DNA from: Chrysomallon squamiferum
Taxonomy: Eukaryota > Mollusca > Gastropoda > Neomphalida > Peltospiridae
NCBI GenBank assembly: GCA_012295275.1
Contig: CM022677.1
Coordinates: forward strand, 26,800,044 to 26,835,043
Length of the DNA: 35,000 nucleotides
Direction of reading: 5' to 3'
In this document: positions 10,461 to 32,582 of the stretch, piece by piece
Layout: every line of letters starts with the position of its first letter
Numbering within the stretch: position 1 is the stretch's first letter
Notes under the pieces: model-generated
Told to the model about the DNA's origin: nothing
Databases searched by the model: none
Seen by the model: only the letters and a program-made list of their open reading frames with translations
Made by a program: the position numbers and the translations under genes

Positions 10461-13400
10461 ATGAAGGACTCCATAATAACAAGGAAAAGTTAGTTTGAAT
10501 AAAATATAACAACATAACTTACAATAATAACACAACACACACACACACAGAGAGATTAATACTACTACTACAACCACCACTATTACTACTACTATAACCA
10601 CTACTACTATTACTCTTACTGCTACTACTGCTGCTAGTACTACAACTACAGATACCGGACCAATTATCCGGACTCCTTGGGGCTTCAGACATTCCGGATT
10701 TCTGGATTCTGGTTTTCTGGTACCAAGGCATCTAAATACTTAGATAATTAGGCATAAACATTTCAAAATTGAAAACGTAAAGAAAATTGACGATACACAA
10801 CTGTGGCGACTCGACGCGTAAACAATGCGGCGAGTGAATGAACGCCACGCGGCTTGAAAGAGTAGTTCCGGTCTGGTGAGGAAAACATCCGCGCGGGCAA
10901 CTACAAAAACAGCGTCTATAACTACCACTATCACTACTACTGCTACAACTACTATTACTACTACTATTACTACTACTATTACTACAACTATTACTACAAC
11001 TATTACTACTACTATTACTATCACTATTACTACTACTACTACTACTGCTACTACTACTACTATTACTACTACTATTACTACTACTATTACTACTACTGCT
11101 ACTACTACTATTACTACTACTATTACTACTACTATTACTATTACTACTACTAGTTGCAATAATAACAATGATAATAATAAAACATTTTCCAACAACAACA
11201 ACAACCACAACAACAACATCTCACCTCGTAAGCACGATCCGCCGGTGCAGTCTGTGAATGTCGCTGTGGTTTTGCGACCACTACACTGACGTCCGCCTCC
11301 CGAGGGCGGCGGGTTTGTGCAGCTCCTGGAGAGAGACACGGTGTGTTTGCAGCTCATAGAGCAGTAGCCGGAGTGCAGGACTGACCACGCTGACCATTGC
11401 CCGTCAACTGCGCGTGCACGTTCAGAGACAGGCACAGCGAGCACGTTCAGAGACAGGCACAGCGTGCACGTTCAGAGACAGGCACAGCGTGCACGTTCAG
11501 AGACAGGCACAGCGAGCACGAAACAAGAAGGAAAAAAGAAAAAAGGAAAAAGAAAAAGAAAATGAAAATGAGAAGTATAAAATGCAGAACAGTAAGAGAC
11601 ACGCATACAAGGACACACACACGTAATATGAAAACAGTATTTTAAAGAAGGCTCTCTTTCGTTGAAATTGTGTGTGTGTGTGTGTGTCTCTCTCTCTGTT
11701 TGTGTGTATGTTTAAAAACTGTACTATTTTAACACTTATAATTTAGAAAACTATATCTTCTTAAAAGTTTCCTCATATGTGTATGTGTGTGTGTGTGTGC
11801 AAAAACTGTACTATTTTAAAACTTATAATTTAGAAAACTATATCTTTTACCAATGTGTGCAGGGTGTAACTATTTTGGGTCTGTAACAACACTATAACAG
11901 ACAGACGTAAGGTATGCGTGTACATCTGTTTAGATTTGTGTGTTAACAACATACACGCACATTCGCTTTCTGTGTATTTTATTTTCTATAAGTAAACTTA
12001 CCAGTACATAGAGAGTTCTTGCTCAGTTTTACGTATATTGTGATTTCTGTAAAGTACAGATTACCAAGACATAGATTGTTCTTTAAGAACGATTTACCAG
12101 GAACAAACCGTTCTATCTTGTTATGCTATAATACCAACGTACCAGGAACTTCACGGTTTTACCTACATTTTCACTTATTTCAGACCAACGTACCAGGACA
12201 TTCACGGTCTTTACCTATATTTTCACTTATTTCAGAACAACCTACCAGGACATTCACGGTTTTTACCTACATTTTCACTTATTTCAGAACAACATTCACA
12301 GTTTTTACCAGGACATTCACAGTTTTCAACCTATATTTATACTTTTAACATTCATTTTTCAACCTACCTTTATTTTCACTTATTTCAGACAACGTACCAG
12401 GACATTCACAGTTTTTAACCTATATTTTCACTTATTTCAGACAACGTACCAGGACATTCACAGTTTTTACCTATATTTTCACTTATTTCAGAACAACGTA
12501 CCAGGACATTCACAGTTTTTAACCTATATTTTCACTTACAGTTTTTAACCTATATTTTCACTTATTTCAGACAACGTACCAGGACATTCACAGTTTTTAA
12601 CCTATATTTTCACTTATTTCAGACAACGTACCAGGACATTCACGGTTTGTGTCGCACGTTTGAGATCTGCGTTTAGTTGAGTTTCCCTCACACAGCTGGG
12701 AGTTGAGGCAGTCCCTCCTCTCAGTGAACCACGTGATACCTGACGCACACGTGACGCTGCATCTCTCAGTCTTCACCACAACCCACGAACTCCACGTGCC
12801 GTACACTAGAGAACGAAACACGTGGTGATTAGAAACAGAGCTGTGTTTCTGTCGTGGAGTAAATAACAACACATTTCTTTTTACAGTGTGAAAAATTCAA
12901 ACTTTAGGAGTTAGTCTCCTATTTTCTGTTTCTTCTTGAAGTAACTTGACTCTCTTCTCATGGTTCCTAGTGACACACCAGGAACAAACTTAGATCTGTT
13001 TCCATGTTACCAGAACATGTTTCAGATAGATTTATAAATAGTACTGCATTAAAATATGCAGAATCTAGTATATTCATTTTGGTTATTTGTATTGAACGTT
13101 TTGTTACAAAATTACAGAGATTTATTCAAATATATAATCTTATTATTATTATTCTTGTTATTATTGTTATTATTATTTTTATCTTCTTCATCATCGGTAC
13201 CCTTTTATTGTTTTTAATTATTGGTAATAGTGGGTAGATGAAGCAGTAGTCATACAAACAGCAGTTGTTGTTATTTTATTATTATCATTATTGTTATTAT
13301 TACTACAGTTCCTATGAAACAGCCTACTTTTTTTTTTTTTTTTAAACACATAAACGGTTTTCTTACCAGGACATGTGACGTTGGTGTCGCATTTTTCCGT

Positions 13401-13751
13401 GGTTCTTTTCGTACTTTTCCCCGTACATCGGTTTGTTCCCGTGCAGTTGCGAGTTTCAGTGAACCAGTTTGTGCCCACACCGCACGTGACACTGCACCTC
13501 CCAGACTGAGTCCTGTCCCAGCGCGACCAGTTCCCCGACCCACAGTGACAGCCGTGAATCACTGAAACAAACACACCCCTTTACCTCCCTACACTGCCTG
13601 CTCCTGTGTGTGTGTGTTTGTGTGTGCGTGTATGTGTGTGTATAATGTTTACGTTTATATACATAGCTAGATGAATAGACAGACAGATGTATTATACAGA
13701 TAGATTATACAAACCACAAAAAACCAACAGCCATTTTATTTCCATAGTCAT
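7418..13751 (-). CDS. Gene C: four-TSP1 type I membrane protein, 363 aa
   Basis: Seven exons in transcript order: 13751-13715, 13561-13367, 12805-12632, 11407-11225, 10355-10164, 7999-7915, 7643-7418. All junctions keep frame and the total is 364 codons with the stop. Residues 1-12 are a short signal sequence (MTMEIKWLLVFC), about 13-77, 78-135, 136-196 and 197-260 are TSP1-like modules, about 265-288 the membrane span, and 289-363 the tail. All four modules have WxxW and C-x-x-S/T-C, the C-mannose and O-fucose acceptor patterns of classical TSP1 repeats. A non-coding first exon is likely: the ATG follows an acceptor by 20 nt, and a GTAAGT donor with an upstream CRE/TATA-like pair lies at 14756-14872. 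The long intron 8000-10163 is mostly minisatellite. It is probably a cell-surface glycoprotein of unknown ligand. Confidence 0.8.
7915..7999 (-). CDS. Gene C exon: transmembrane segment
   Basis: Acceptor ttatttttcag, donor GTAAGT, phase 1 to 2. It encodes DMTPG followed by about 23 hydrophobic residues (AAAVVITTFLAVVVLACTIV) and Arg. Confidence 0.85.
8033..8250. repeat. ACATATACATAC / CA repeat block
   Basis: Higher-order mix of ACACATATACATAC units ending in GA (as CT) and CA runs, in the last ectodomain-TM intron of C. Long Cys/Val frames on the minus strand are artefacts. Confidence 0.95.
8260..8874. other. Anonymous unique sequence in the long intron of gene C
   Basis: Largely non-repetitive. 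A 90-codon minus-strand frame spans 8692-8420 but shows no splice signals fitting the family and no motif I recognise. It could be a remnant of another element. Confidence 0.4.
8875..9775. repeat. 25-bp minisatellite, roughly 35 copies
   Basis: Unit about TGTAATCTGCTGTGTTAGG plus TAATGT, with GTT/GCT and CTG/CTGA variants and a few units shortened by three bases. It fills much of the intron between the fourth TSP1 exon and the TM exon of gene C. There are no unique spacers, so it is not a CRISPR array. Confidence 0.95.
9776..10163. other. Intron sequence of gene C without recognised features
   Basis: Unique sequence with a poly-A run at about 9976-9996. It leads up to the donor of the fourth TSP1 exon. 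Nothing coding is seen. Confidence 0.5.
10164..10355 (-). CDS. Gene C exon: TSP1-like module 4
   Basis: 64 codons, phase 1-1, donor GTAACA. This is the most canonical module: VDGGWSSW, CSVTCGGG, RTCTNPEP and six Cys. The acceptor (long T run plus ccag) is preceded by a (CT)n tract on the coding strand. Confidence 0.9.
10373..10458. repeat. (GA)n, read as (CT)n next to the module-4 acceptor of gene C
   Basis: Pure GA on the plus strand. On the transcript strand it is a long CT tract ending about 20 nt before the acceptor, so it forms an enormous polypyrimidine tract. Confidence 0.95.
10557..11170. repeat. Degenerate ACT/ATT repeat blocks in the intron between modules 3 and 4 of gene C
   Basis: Two ACT/ACC-rich blocks (about 10557-10650 and 10915-11155) flank unique sequence. 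Long Thr/Ile (+) and Ser/Val (-) frames follow from repeat composition. Confidence 0.9.
11225..11407 (-). CDS. Gene C exon: TSP1-like module 3
   Basis: 61 codons, phase 1-1, acceptor cacgcgcag and donor GTGAGA. It contains VDGQWSAW, CSMSC, RSCTNPPPSGGGRQC and six Cys, close to canonical TSP1. Confidence 0.9.
11409..11520. repeat. 25-bp minisatellite abutting the module-3 acceptor of gene C
   Basis: About four copies of GCACGTTCAGAGACAGGCAC plus AGCGT. The copy nearest the exon is cut off by the splice acceptor itself, so the repeat forms the branch-point region. Confidence 0.85.
12098..12648. repeat. About 50-bp minisatellite that contains the exon end and donor of gene C module 2
   Basis: Units carry ACGTACCAGGACATTCAC plus TTTTCACTTATTTCAG. 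ACGTAC on the plus strand equals the GTACGT donor and CAGGACATTCAC the last exon bases. Decoy ACGTAC sites lie at 12137, 12188, 12392, 12444, 12496 and 12574; the functional one is at 12626-12631. Diverged units fill the gaps. Confidence 0.9.
12632..12805 (-). CDS. Gene C exon: TSP1-like module 2
   Basis: 58 codons, phase 1-1, acceptor ttctctag and donor GTACGT. It contains VYGTWSSW, CSVTC, WFTERRDC, GNSTK (N-glycosylation sequon), QTCDTNRECPG and six Cys. It is closely similar to module 1. Confidence 0.9.
13367..13561 (-). CDS. Gene C exon: TSP1-like module 1
   Basis: 65 codons, phase 1-1, acceptor tttgtttcag and donor GTAAGA. The mature N-terminus VIHGCHCG adds two Cys before GNWSRW. Then follow CSVTCG, WFTETRNC and EKCDTNVTCPG, giving eight Cys in all. 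NCT and NVT are possible glycosylation sites. Confidence 0.9.
13715..13751 (-). CDS. Gene C exon: signal peptide
   Basis: ATG at 13751 (a second at 13745) encodes MTMEIKWLLVFC and ends in phase 1 at donor G|GTTTGTAT. The same donor octamer ends the signal-peptide exons of E and F. The acceptor ccttctttcag lies 20 nt upstream of the ATG, so the leader is spliced. The hydrophobic core is short. Confidence 0.65.
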
Positions 13752-13771
13752 GTCTTTTTCTTAGTTAAAAT

Positions 13772-14266
13772 CTGAAAGAAGGAAAATAGTATAATATGTA
13801 ATATGTTTACTTACATAAAAAAATTAATTCCATAATATCAATTTATATATATGTATGTGTGTGTATGTGTGTGTATATATGTGTGTGTATGTATGTATGT
13901 ATGTGTGTGTGTGTGTGAGTACTTTGGTGTTACCAAGCAATAGTTTATATCATTGTGTGTTTCTGTGTTATTTGAATGACTGAGGAACTGAATGTGGTTG
14001 GAAAGTCTCGTTCATTACTTCTTATTTCACTTCTGTTTGCCAAGTAGTCCGTCTCGTCTCTTTTCTCATGTTGCAGGACTAAATTGGAGACGTTTTTCAG
14101 ACAAAATATTTTATTTTTAAAGTTACACTATTAGCAGTTAGAGGTTGCCCCAAACAATAAAGTTTAATAATTATTTATTATAATTCTTATTCGTACTGTC
14201 AGTGATACGCTTTAAAGAAAAATCCTGTGTTCTGTATTACACATTTTATTCGATACAACACACACA

Positions 14267-14308
<42 letters not shown>

Positions 14309-14755
14309 AACACACACACACTATTTTATAACGACAGTTATAATTGTAACAAGCTGATGAACGTATGCACCTTAGTCAGAGTTTTTATGAGTTTGTAATT
14401 TGTTTCTGAAATGCTTAAGTTAAAAGTTTTCTTCTAAACACTGTTAAAACTGGCTGTTCTAGCTGCAGATTTTTGTCTATTCTAGGTATACATTCATCAT
14501 GAAGTCATTTTAAAAGACCTCTCTCATTGTCTTAATATATCTACAAATAGCATTTAGCATTGCGGAATAGATTAAACCTAATAAATGAAGCATTAGAACA
14601 TTATTCTAATTGTAAATTTTGATATACTGGCACGTTTTCGAACTGTTGTCATTTACTATGAACGCAGAATACTTACTGTTTACAACATGTCCATTTAAAG
14701 TTGAAAATAATAACCTTGGCTTAACTCTGCAATGTGCTGTCATAAAATAACTTAC
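13772..14755. other. 5'UTR intron of gene C (inferred)
   Basis: Lies between the acceptor at 13772-13773 and a GTAAGT donor at 14755. It contains TG/TATG runs (13844-13918) and a CA run (14257-14312), and no coding exon. Confidence 0.45.
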
Positions 14756-14820
14756 CTTCCTCAAATTGTGTGTTCAGTTTCTTTCTTTAAAAGCTGATTT
14801 AATCGTCATTTTCCTCATTT
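14756..14820 (-). other. Candidate non-coding first exon of gene C
   Basis: Ends at a perfect donor (GAGGAAG|GTAAGT). All three frames carry stops without a usable start, so it would be 5'UTR. The 5' end is estimated from the CRE/TATA-like pair just upstream. Confidence 0.4.
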
Positions 14821-14848
14821 CATTTCATGGACGGCCATTGCAGTTCAT

Positions 14849-14872
14849 TTATGATGACGTCATCTCTTTATG
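14849..14872 (-). promoter_or_regulatory. Candidate promoter of gene C: CRE plus TATA-like box
   Basis: TGACGTCA at 14855-14862 is followed on the minus strand by CATAAATG. Spacing to the candidate first exon suits a TATA-type start near 14820. Confidence 0.4.
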
Positions 14873-15931
14873 TGCTTCTCTTCATCTCACGTCAAGAGAT
14901 TATTATTATTATTTTTCATGTTTACACTTTGCAATACCAATCCATTTGTTATTCGCTTAACCTATGAAAGGCCTAATCCAATAGGTTTTAATTTAAGCTG
15001 AATGTTGTGGTACTGGGAACTAATCATATCAAGCTGGGTTGTTACTCCGACAACAGCGGAAGCGGAAATCGTTTGTCTTCAGATTAGTTCAGCAACTGTC
15101 GTGAAAAAAAAAAATAATATAATATATTTATATATATATATATATTAATAATCTTACAATTTAGTTCTACACTCATCTGAGCACTTTTACTCAATATTTT
15201 GCTACGTTTTACTGGCAGTGTAATCTCAACAAGTGAAATAAAACTAAAAAGCATGACCACTGGTCAGTTCACTTCTCCAACAATAACACCGTGCTATCGC
15301 CATAACTGGAATAATAACAATAATAATAATAACAACAATAACAACAACAACAACAACAACAATAAATACAAAAGCAAAACAACAACATCAACACTAATAA
15401 CAACAACAACAACAACAACAAATCGCCAAAGTCAAGATGAAGGTTTATTTTGAACAAAAGGTATTTTTGTTACAGAATGTATAATTTTTTTTTTTTTTTT
15501 TTTCTTTTTTTTATCAGGTTTGCTTGTGAAATAAATGGAATACAAAGTATGTAACATACATGCAGGTCTTGATTACTCACACCTGGCTACTGAGAAACGT
15601 TCATGCACAGTTACATATATACACAGGCTTTAAAATATATATAAATCAATTCTACATTCGTTTCCCTATCTTTGGCATAATGTGTGTGTGCGTTTGAGTG
15701 TGTGTGTGTGTATATGTGTGTATGAGTGTGTATGTTTGCAAATCTTCTTAGTTAAGGATAAAGATAATTCTATCAGATGAAAATGTTTATTTGACTGTAA
15801 AATACGTCAAGTGAAGGTAGTTGTCTTTCGTTTGGGTCTTTGAAATAGTTTCAAATCCTACTAAAACGTGGTCAAAGGAATCAAATAAAAATAAAAATGC
15901 AAGAAATTAAAATATTGCAGTTATTTAATTC

Positions 15932-15966
<35 letters not shown>

Positions 15967-16086
15967 TTATTTTTTTTTTTCTCCTTGTAGATTACGTTAA
16001 CGGTATCGAATGATTTGCGTTGTGGAAATAAAAGTAACTTTCTACTGGAGTTTGACAAAATCATTTCACTTAGATATAATCCTTGC

Positions 16087-16117
<31 letters not shown>

Positions 16118-16460
16118 GTTATTATTATTATTATTAGGGTAACTACCGTAACATGGACCACTACAAGTGGTTACTAGTGACACACCAATGAACAACCTTT
16201 GACCTGTTTCCATAGCACCGGATTATATGCTGTATCTTTCTTTTAAGACACAAACCACGCAGATCACTGAGGTTACAGGATAAAATGCTCTTGATGTAAC
16301 TAAATTTAAATCACACAGGATCGCACACGTTATGTAAACACAACAGCGGCTACAACCTCGTACTCGCAACTGTGACGTCACCGGGCTACAGTGCTGTGAT
16401 TTTCATTTCGGCTGATAGATACTCAACAGAAAATTCCTTTGTAAATTTTATTTCATACGT
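14873..16460. other. Region between genes C and D without a recognised gene
   Basis: No TSP1-like exon is seen. It holds AAT/AAC-rich repeats (15310-15420), a TA run (about 15123-15145), a TTTA run (15930-15968), an ATT run (16088-16136) and one TGACGTCA at 16373-16380 in a less AT-rich patch. Confidence 0.6.
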
Positions 16461-16495
16461 CTTTATTAAAAACAGTCTCACTGAGTACATAGTTT

Positions 16496-16501
16496 TTTAT
16501 T
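16496..16501 (-). promoter_or_regulatory. Polyadenylation signal of gene D
   Basis: Minus-strand AATAAA about 85 nt past the D stop; a second lies at 16462-16467. Confidence 0.5.
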
Positions 16502-16584
16502 TTTGCCAGTATTTTTACTTGTTGTCCTATTTTGTTGTATATTTTGTCATTTCCGCGGTCTGGAGTGTCGTCTGCTTCTCTCGT

Positions 16585-16666
16585 CTACGAGTTCTTTGAG
16601 GACTGACCCACTTTTCGTAGACCGCCTTCGTCTAGACGACACGACACGTGGTTCAGCGGGTTTTTC
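16585..16666 (-). CDS. Gene D exon: cytoplasmic tail
   Basis: 26 codons after the split Arg: RKNPLNHVSCRLDEGG, then Lys/Ser-rich to TAG 16587-16585. The acceptor gacgtaaacag has a poor pyrimidine tract. LDE resembles the QLDEAT end of the B tail. Confidence 0.55.
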
Positions 16667-16902
16667 CTGTTTACGTCTTTGTACATGAAACACATTACAT
16701 AAATAAATCAGTCAATAAATCACATAAAACAATAAACAAACAGATCAATTTAATACATATTTCTTCTTCTTTTTTCTTCTTCTTCTTCTTCTTCTTCTTC
16801 TTATATATATATATATCAATTTAATACAAAATAATAATAAGAAGAAAAATATCCCACCAGTAAAACAATTAAATGAACGAACGAAAATAGACAATAACTA
16901 AG

Positions 16903-16984
<82 letters not shown>

Positions 16985-16986
16985 CA

Positions 16987-17065
<79 letters not shown>

Positions 17066-17218
17066 ATGCTAGTATTTGTATTTTTTATTATTACATAAAA
17101 ACTGGAATCATACCTGATAATGAAAATCCAATAAAGGACAAGAAGAAGAAGGAAGACACATGACATTACAATGGCTGCAATCATGATCGCTGTTAGTTTT
17201 GACTGGCTAGCGGCTTAA

Positions 17219-17271
<53 letters not shown>

Positions 17272-17820
17272 CAACAATAATAATAATAATAAATAATTAA
17301 ATAAATAAATAAATAATCAAAATTATGGAGAATATGTATGCATATATGTATATTTGTGTGTGTGTGTGTGTGTGTATGTATGTGTGTGTAATAATAAATG
17401 CATAATATAATACACGATATTATGACTAGATTAATTAATTCTTTCTGTACAGATTTATATATATCAGAGTTACTGATTAATGTTTAATGTTAACTGATGA
17501 TTTAAAACTCAAATGATTTCTATAAACAAGATGAATGCTGTGTTGTTATTTAAGAAGTATTTTACAGAAACCAGAACTCATTAATCGAGAAATCAAAGAG
17601 TAAATTTTATTTCTGTTCCTGGTTTACACGATAACAGACACAAAGCGACTGATTGTTGTCTGTCTGTGTCTTTATCCTGGCCAGAGAGATGTGCAGTCAA
17701 ATCTACACAGGTGAAAGCTGAGAAAGTAATGAGTTTTTCCTACACTAAACTAATAATGCAAAGCTAAATACCAACAACGTGAACTTCACACAAAACTAGC
17801 AGAAACAAAAGTTTGTTCAT
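16585..17820 (-). CDS. Gene D: short family member without TSP1 modules, about 106 aa
   Basis: Four exons in transcript order: 17820-17772, 17717-17628, 17213-17114, 16666-16585. All junctions are in phase and the total is 107 codons with the stop. The signal peptide MNKLLFLLVLC is clear and the membrane span (IVMSCVFLLLLVLYWIFII) is strong. The tail exon is placed by the same phase-2 Arg split as in its neighbours and begins RKN like that of gene C. The ectodomain is one 90-nt exon with two Cys (FTCVDL and ALCLL). The 54-nt intron between the first two exons is short, so direct splicing of signal peptide to TM exon, also in phase, is an alternative. It could be a decayed receptor, a miniature partner protein, or a gene whose ectodomain exons I missed. 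It faces away from gene E, with which it may share a promoter region. Confidence 0.5.
16909..17063. repeat. (GA)n microsatellite in the last intron of gene D
   Basis: Nearly pure GA with a few CAGA interruptions; reads as CT on the transcript strand. Confidence 0.95.
17114..17213 (-). CDS. Gene D exon: transmembrane segment
   Basis: Phase 1 in, phase 2 out (atc ag|gtatga). It encodes ASQSKLTA and then about 25 hydrophobic residues ending FIIR. The acceptor ttattttaag is preceded by an ATT run. Confidence 0.8.
17218..17290. repeat. (AAT)n microsatellite
   Basis: Runs up to the acceptor of the TM exon of gene D. Confidence 0.9.
17628..17717 (-). CDS. Gene D candidate exon: 30-residue ectodomain
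   Basis: 90 nt, phase 1-1, acceptor ttactttctcag and donor GTAAAC, with an open frame throughout. Two Cys and a charged middle (GQDKDTDRQQS). There is no WxxW and no TSP1 pattern. Inferred from phase and splice sites alone. Confidence 0.35.
17772..17820 (-). CDS. Gene D exon: signal peptide
   Basis: MNKLLFLLVLCEVHVV ends in phase 1 at GTATTT. The acceptor gtttctag lies 25 nt upstream of the ATG, the same spliced-leader layout as C, E and F. An in-phase GTGAAG donor nearer the start is an alternative. Confidence 0.55.
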
Positions 17821-17845
17821 CTCAGCGTTGTTCCGTAAATGAATT

Positions 17846-18025
17846 CTAGAAACATGAAATTAAAAAAAGAAAGAAAAAGAAAGAAAAATATAGTAATTAA
17901 ATTCTATACACAAACACATACATAAATATTGAAAATAAAGCATTAAAGATTCAATAATAATAATAATAATAGTAATGTATATATTAGACAGTAATACACA
18001 CATACACAGATACACACACATACAT

Positions 18026-18078
<53 letters not shown>

Positions 18079-18199
18079 CAACAATAATAGGAATAGCCAC
18101 GATGGAAATATTTTTTGGTTTCAAGGTGCATAATTTTGATTCAAAATCAATCAATAATCTTGCATTGACATATCAAAAATTAGAGGAAACAAAACATTT
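17846..18199. other. Intergenic region between divergent genes D and E
   Basis: Contains an AAT run (18027-18074) and AT-rich sequence. No exon is recognised. Confidence 0.5.
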
Positions 18200-18223
18200 T
18201 GACGTCAGTGTTTATTATAAAAA
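18200..18223 (+). promoter_or_regulatory. Candidate promoter of gene E: CRE plus TATA box
   Basis: TGACGTCA at 18200-18207, then TATAAAAA at 18216-18223. Another TATAAATA lies at 18254-18261. It sits between the head-to-head genes D and E and could serve both. Confidence 0.5.
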
Positions 18224-18249
18224 GTATTTCTTATTTCTGATGAGCTGTA

Positions 18250-18377
18250 ATATTATAAATAAGCATTGTTATTACCTATAATGTAAGTAGTTATTTTCTT
18301 TTGTCTTCTTTATACTGAATTGTACTCGCTTGTGATACTCAACCACGTGGGCAGCTGGACACCTCGTACACGTACAC
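18250..18377 (+). other. Candidate non-coding first exon of gene E
   Basis: Starts about 30 nt after the TATA box (estimate) and ends at a consensus donor CACGTACAC|GTAAGT. It would splice to the acceptor gatttgcag at 18880-18881, 11 nt before the ATG. It parallels the inferred leaders of C and F. Confidence 0.4.
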
Positions 18378-18572
18378 GTAAGTCTAAAACAACACAAGGA
18401 AAATGCATTTTAGTAGATAATGAATACAACTGCAGGTCATAACTTAAAAAGATACTTTTTTTAGAATGCCTATTATTTGTCACATGAATGATACGCTGGT
18501 CTTTTTATCAATTTGCGCATGTACATTATGAAAAAAAAAGCTTTAATTTTTACGTCAGTATACCACTTCCTA

Positions 18573-18580
18573 TGACGTCA
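18573..18580. promoter_or_regulatory. CRE-like palindrome TGACGTCA
   Basis: Perfect copy inside the inferred leader intron of gene E, with a TACGTCA half-site about 25 bp before it. Confidence 0.35.
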
Positions 18581-18891
18581 GGGTGCCTTTCTAAAATAGC
18601 TGTAACAAAATAATTGTACATGAATATATCGCTCTGGAAATTTGTACAGAATTTTGTATTTCTGAAAATTTGCTCTTTTAGCTTGTTGCTGAAAATTGTT
18701 TACAGTGAAATATATTCCGGTGGACTTTATCGCCTAACCAAATTTAACAGATGATTTTCTTAAAATAATTTATGCTTACCGTATCATATGTGTATATGTA
18801 GTTAGAATAATTATAATCAGTTAAGTTAATGTGCTTTGATTTTGGATTATCGTAATCTCATTCTGGATTTGTGATTTGCAGATTATCTGAA

Positions 18892-25199
<6,308 letters not shown>

Positions 25200-25205
25200 T
25201 TTATT
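25200..25205 (-). promoter_or_regulatory. Polyadenylation signal of gene F
   Basis: Minus-strand AATAAA (plus TTTATT), about 160 nt past the F stop. Confidence 0.5.
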
Positions 25206-25236
25206 TCAGTAGATTGAAAGGCACACATACATGCAA

Positions 25237-25288
<52 letters not shown>

Positions 25289-25363
25289 TCAAATCTGTGT
25301 AAAGTTTGACAAGTGTCTCGTATGTTATTCTGAAATGAAAACTGTTGTCAAAGTGTAATTTCT

Positions 25364-31960
<6,597 letters not shown>

Positions 31961-31967
31961 TATTAAG

Positions 31968-32366
31968 CTGAAAAATGTACAAACATATCATTACCTAGAA
32001 GAAGAAGAAAGGTAGAAAAGAAACAAAACAAAGAAGAAAACGATTGATATCAATAATTTATAAAAATATATAATAATTCAAAAAAGAAATGAATGGCAAA
32101 TAAAATAAATCTAGCTTCAAGAAGAAAACAATAAATAAGTAAATTAGTATAAAAAAAAATATATTTATTTTTTATTTTGTTTTTCTTATATCTTTATGCT
32201 TAAAATTTTGTATTATTAATGTTTGTGCTTTAACGTTTATATTAAAATAATTTATTACAAAATTGTTAGTGCTCGATATTTATACACATTACAGTTAATT
32301 ATTGATTATTTAAAACTGATTTAATCGTGACTGACTTTTTCAAAAGATCTAATGAAATTATCATAC
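31968..32366. other. Leader intron of gene F (inferred)
   Basis: AT-rich sequence between the acceptor before the signal exon and a GTATGA donor. Nothing coding is seen. Confidence 0.4.
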
Positions 32367-32470
32367 CTGTGATTTTAGTTTGTCGCTAATGATGGATCCA
32401 CTTCTCCAAAATAAAAAAATTTCAAAAATTCTGGTTTCTCGAAACTAATTTCCTTTCGTGCTTTTTATAA
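32367..32470 (-). promoter_or_regulatory. Candidate non-coding first exon and TATA box of gene F
   Basis: Donor AATCACAG|GTATGA at 32366-32367. TATAAAAA on the minus strand (32469-32462) predicts a start near 32435. No ATG in the exon. A CRE variant (TTACGTCA, 32575-32582) lies about 110 bp further upstream. Confidence 0.4.
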
Positions 32471-32582
32471 TATAGTAAAGTATCTAGACTGTAACTGTCA
32501 TACGGTAGGACTACATCTTTAAAACAAATAATAAGACCCTTTTCAGATCCGAAATTAAATAAAAAGTAAACCTCTTACGTCA

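Noticed and set aside
18282-18384. Minus-strand exon-like frame with TCTRCPAAHVVEY
   Set aside because: Its phase (2-2) cannot join D exons, and the plus strand offers a better explanation as leader exon of E with a GTAAGT donor.
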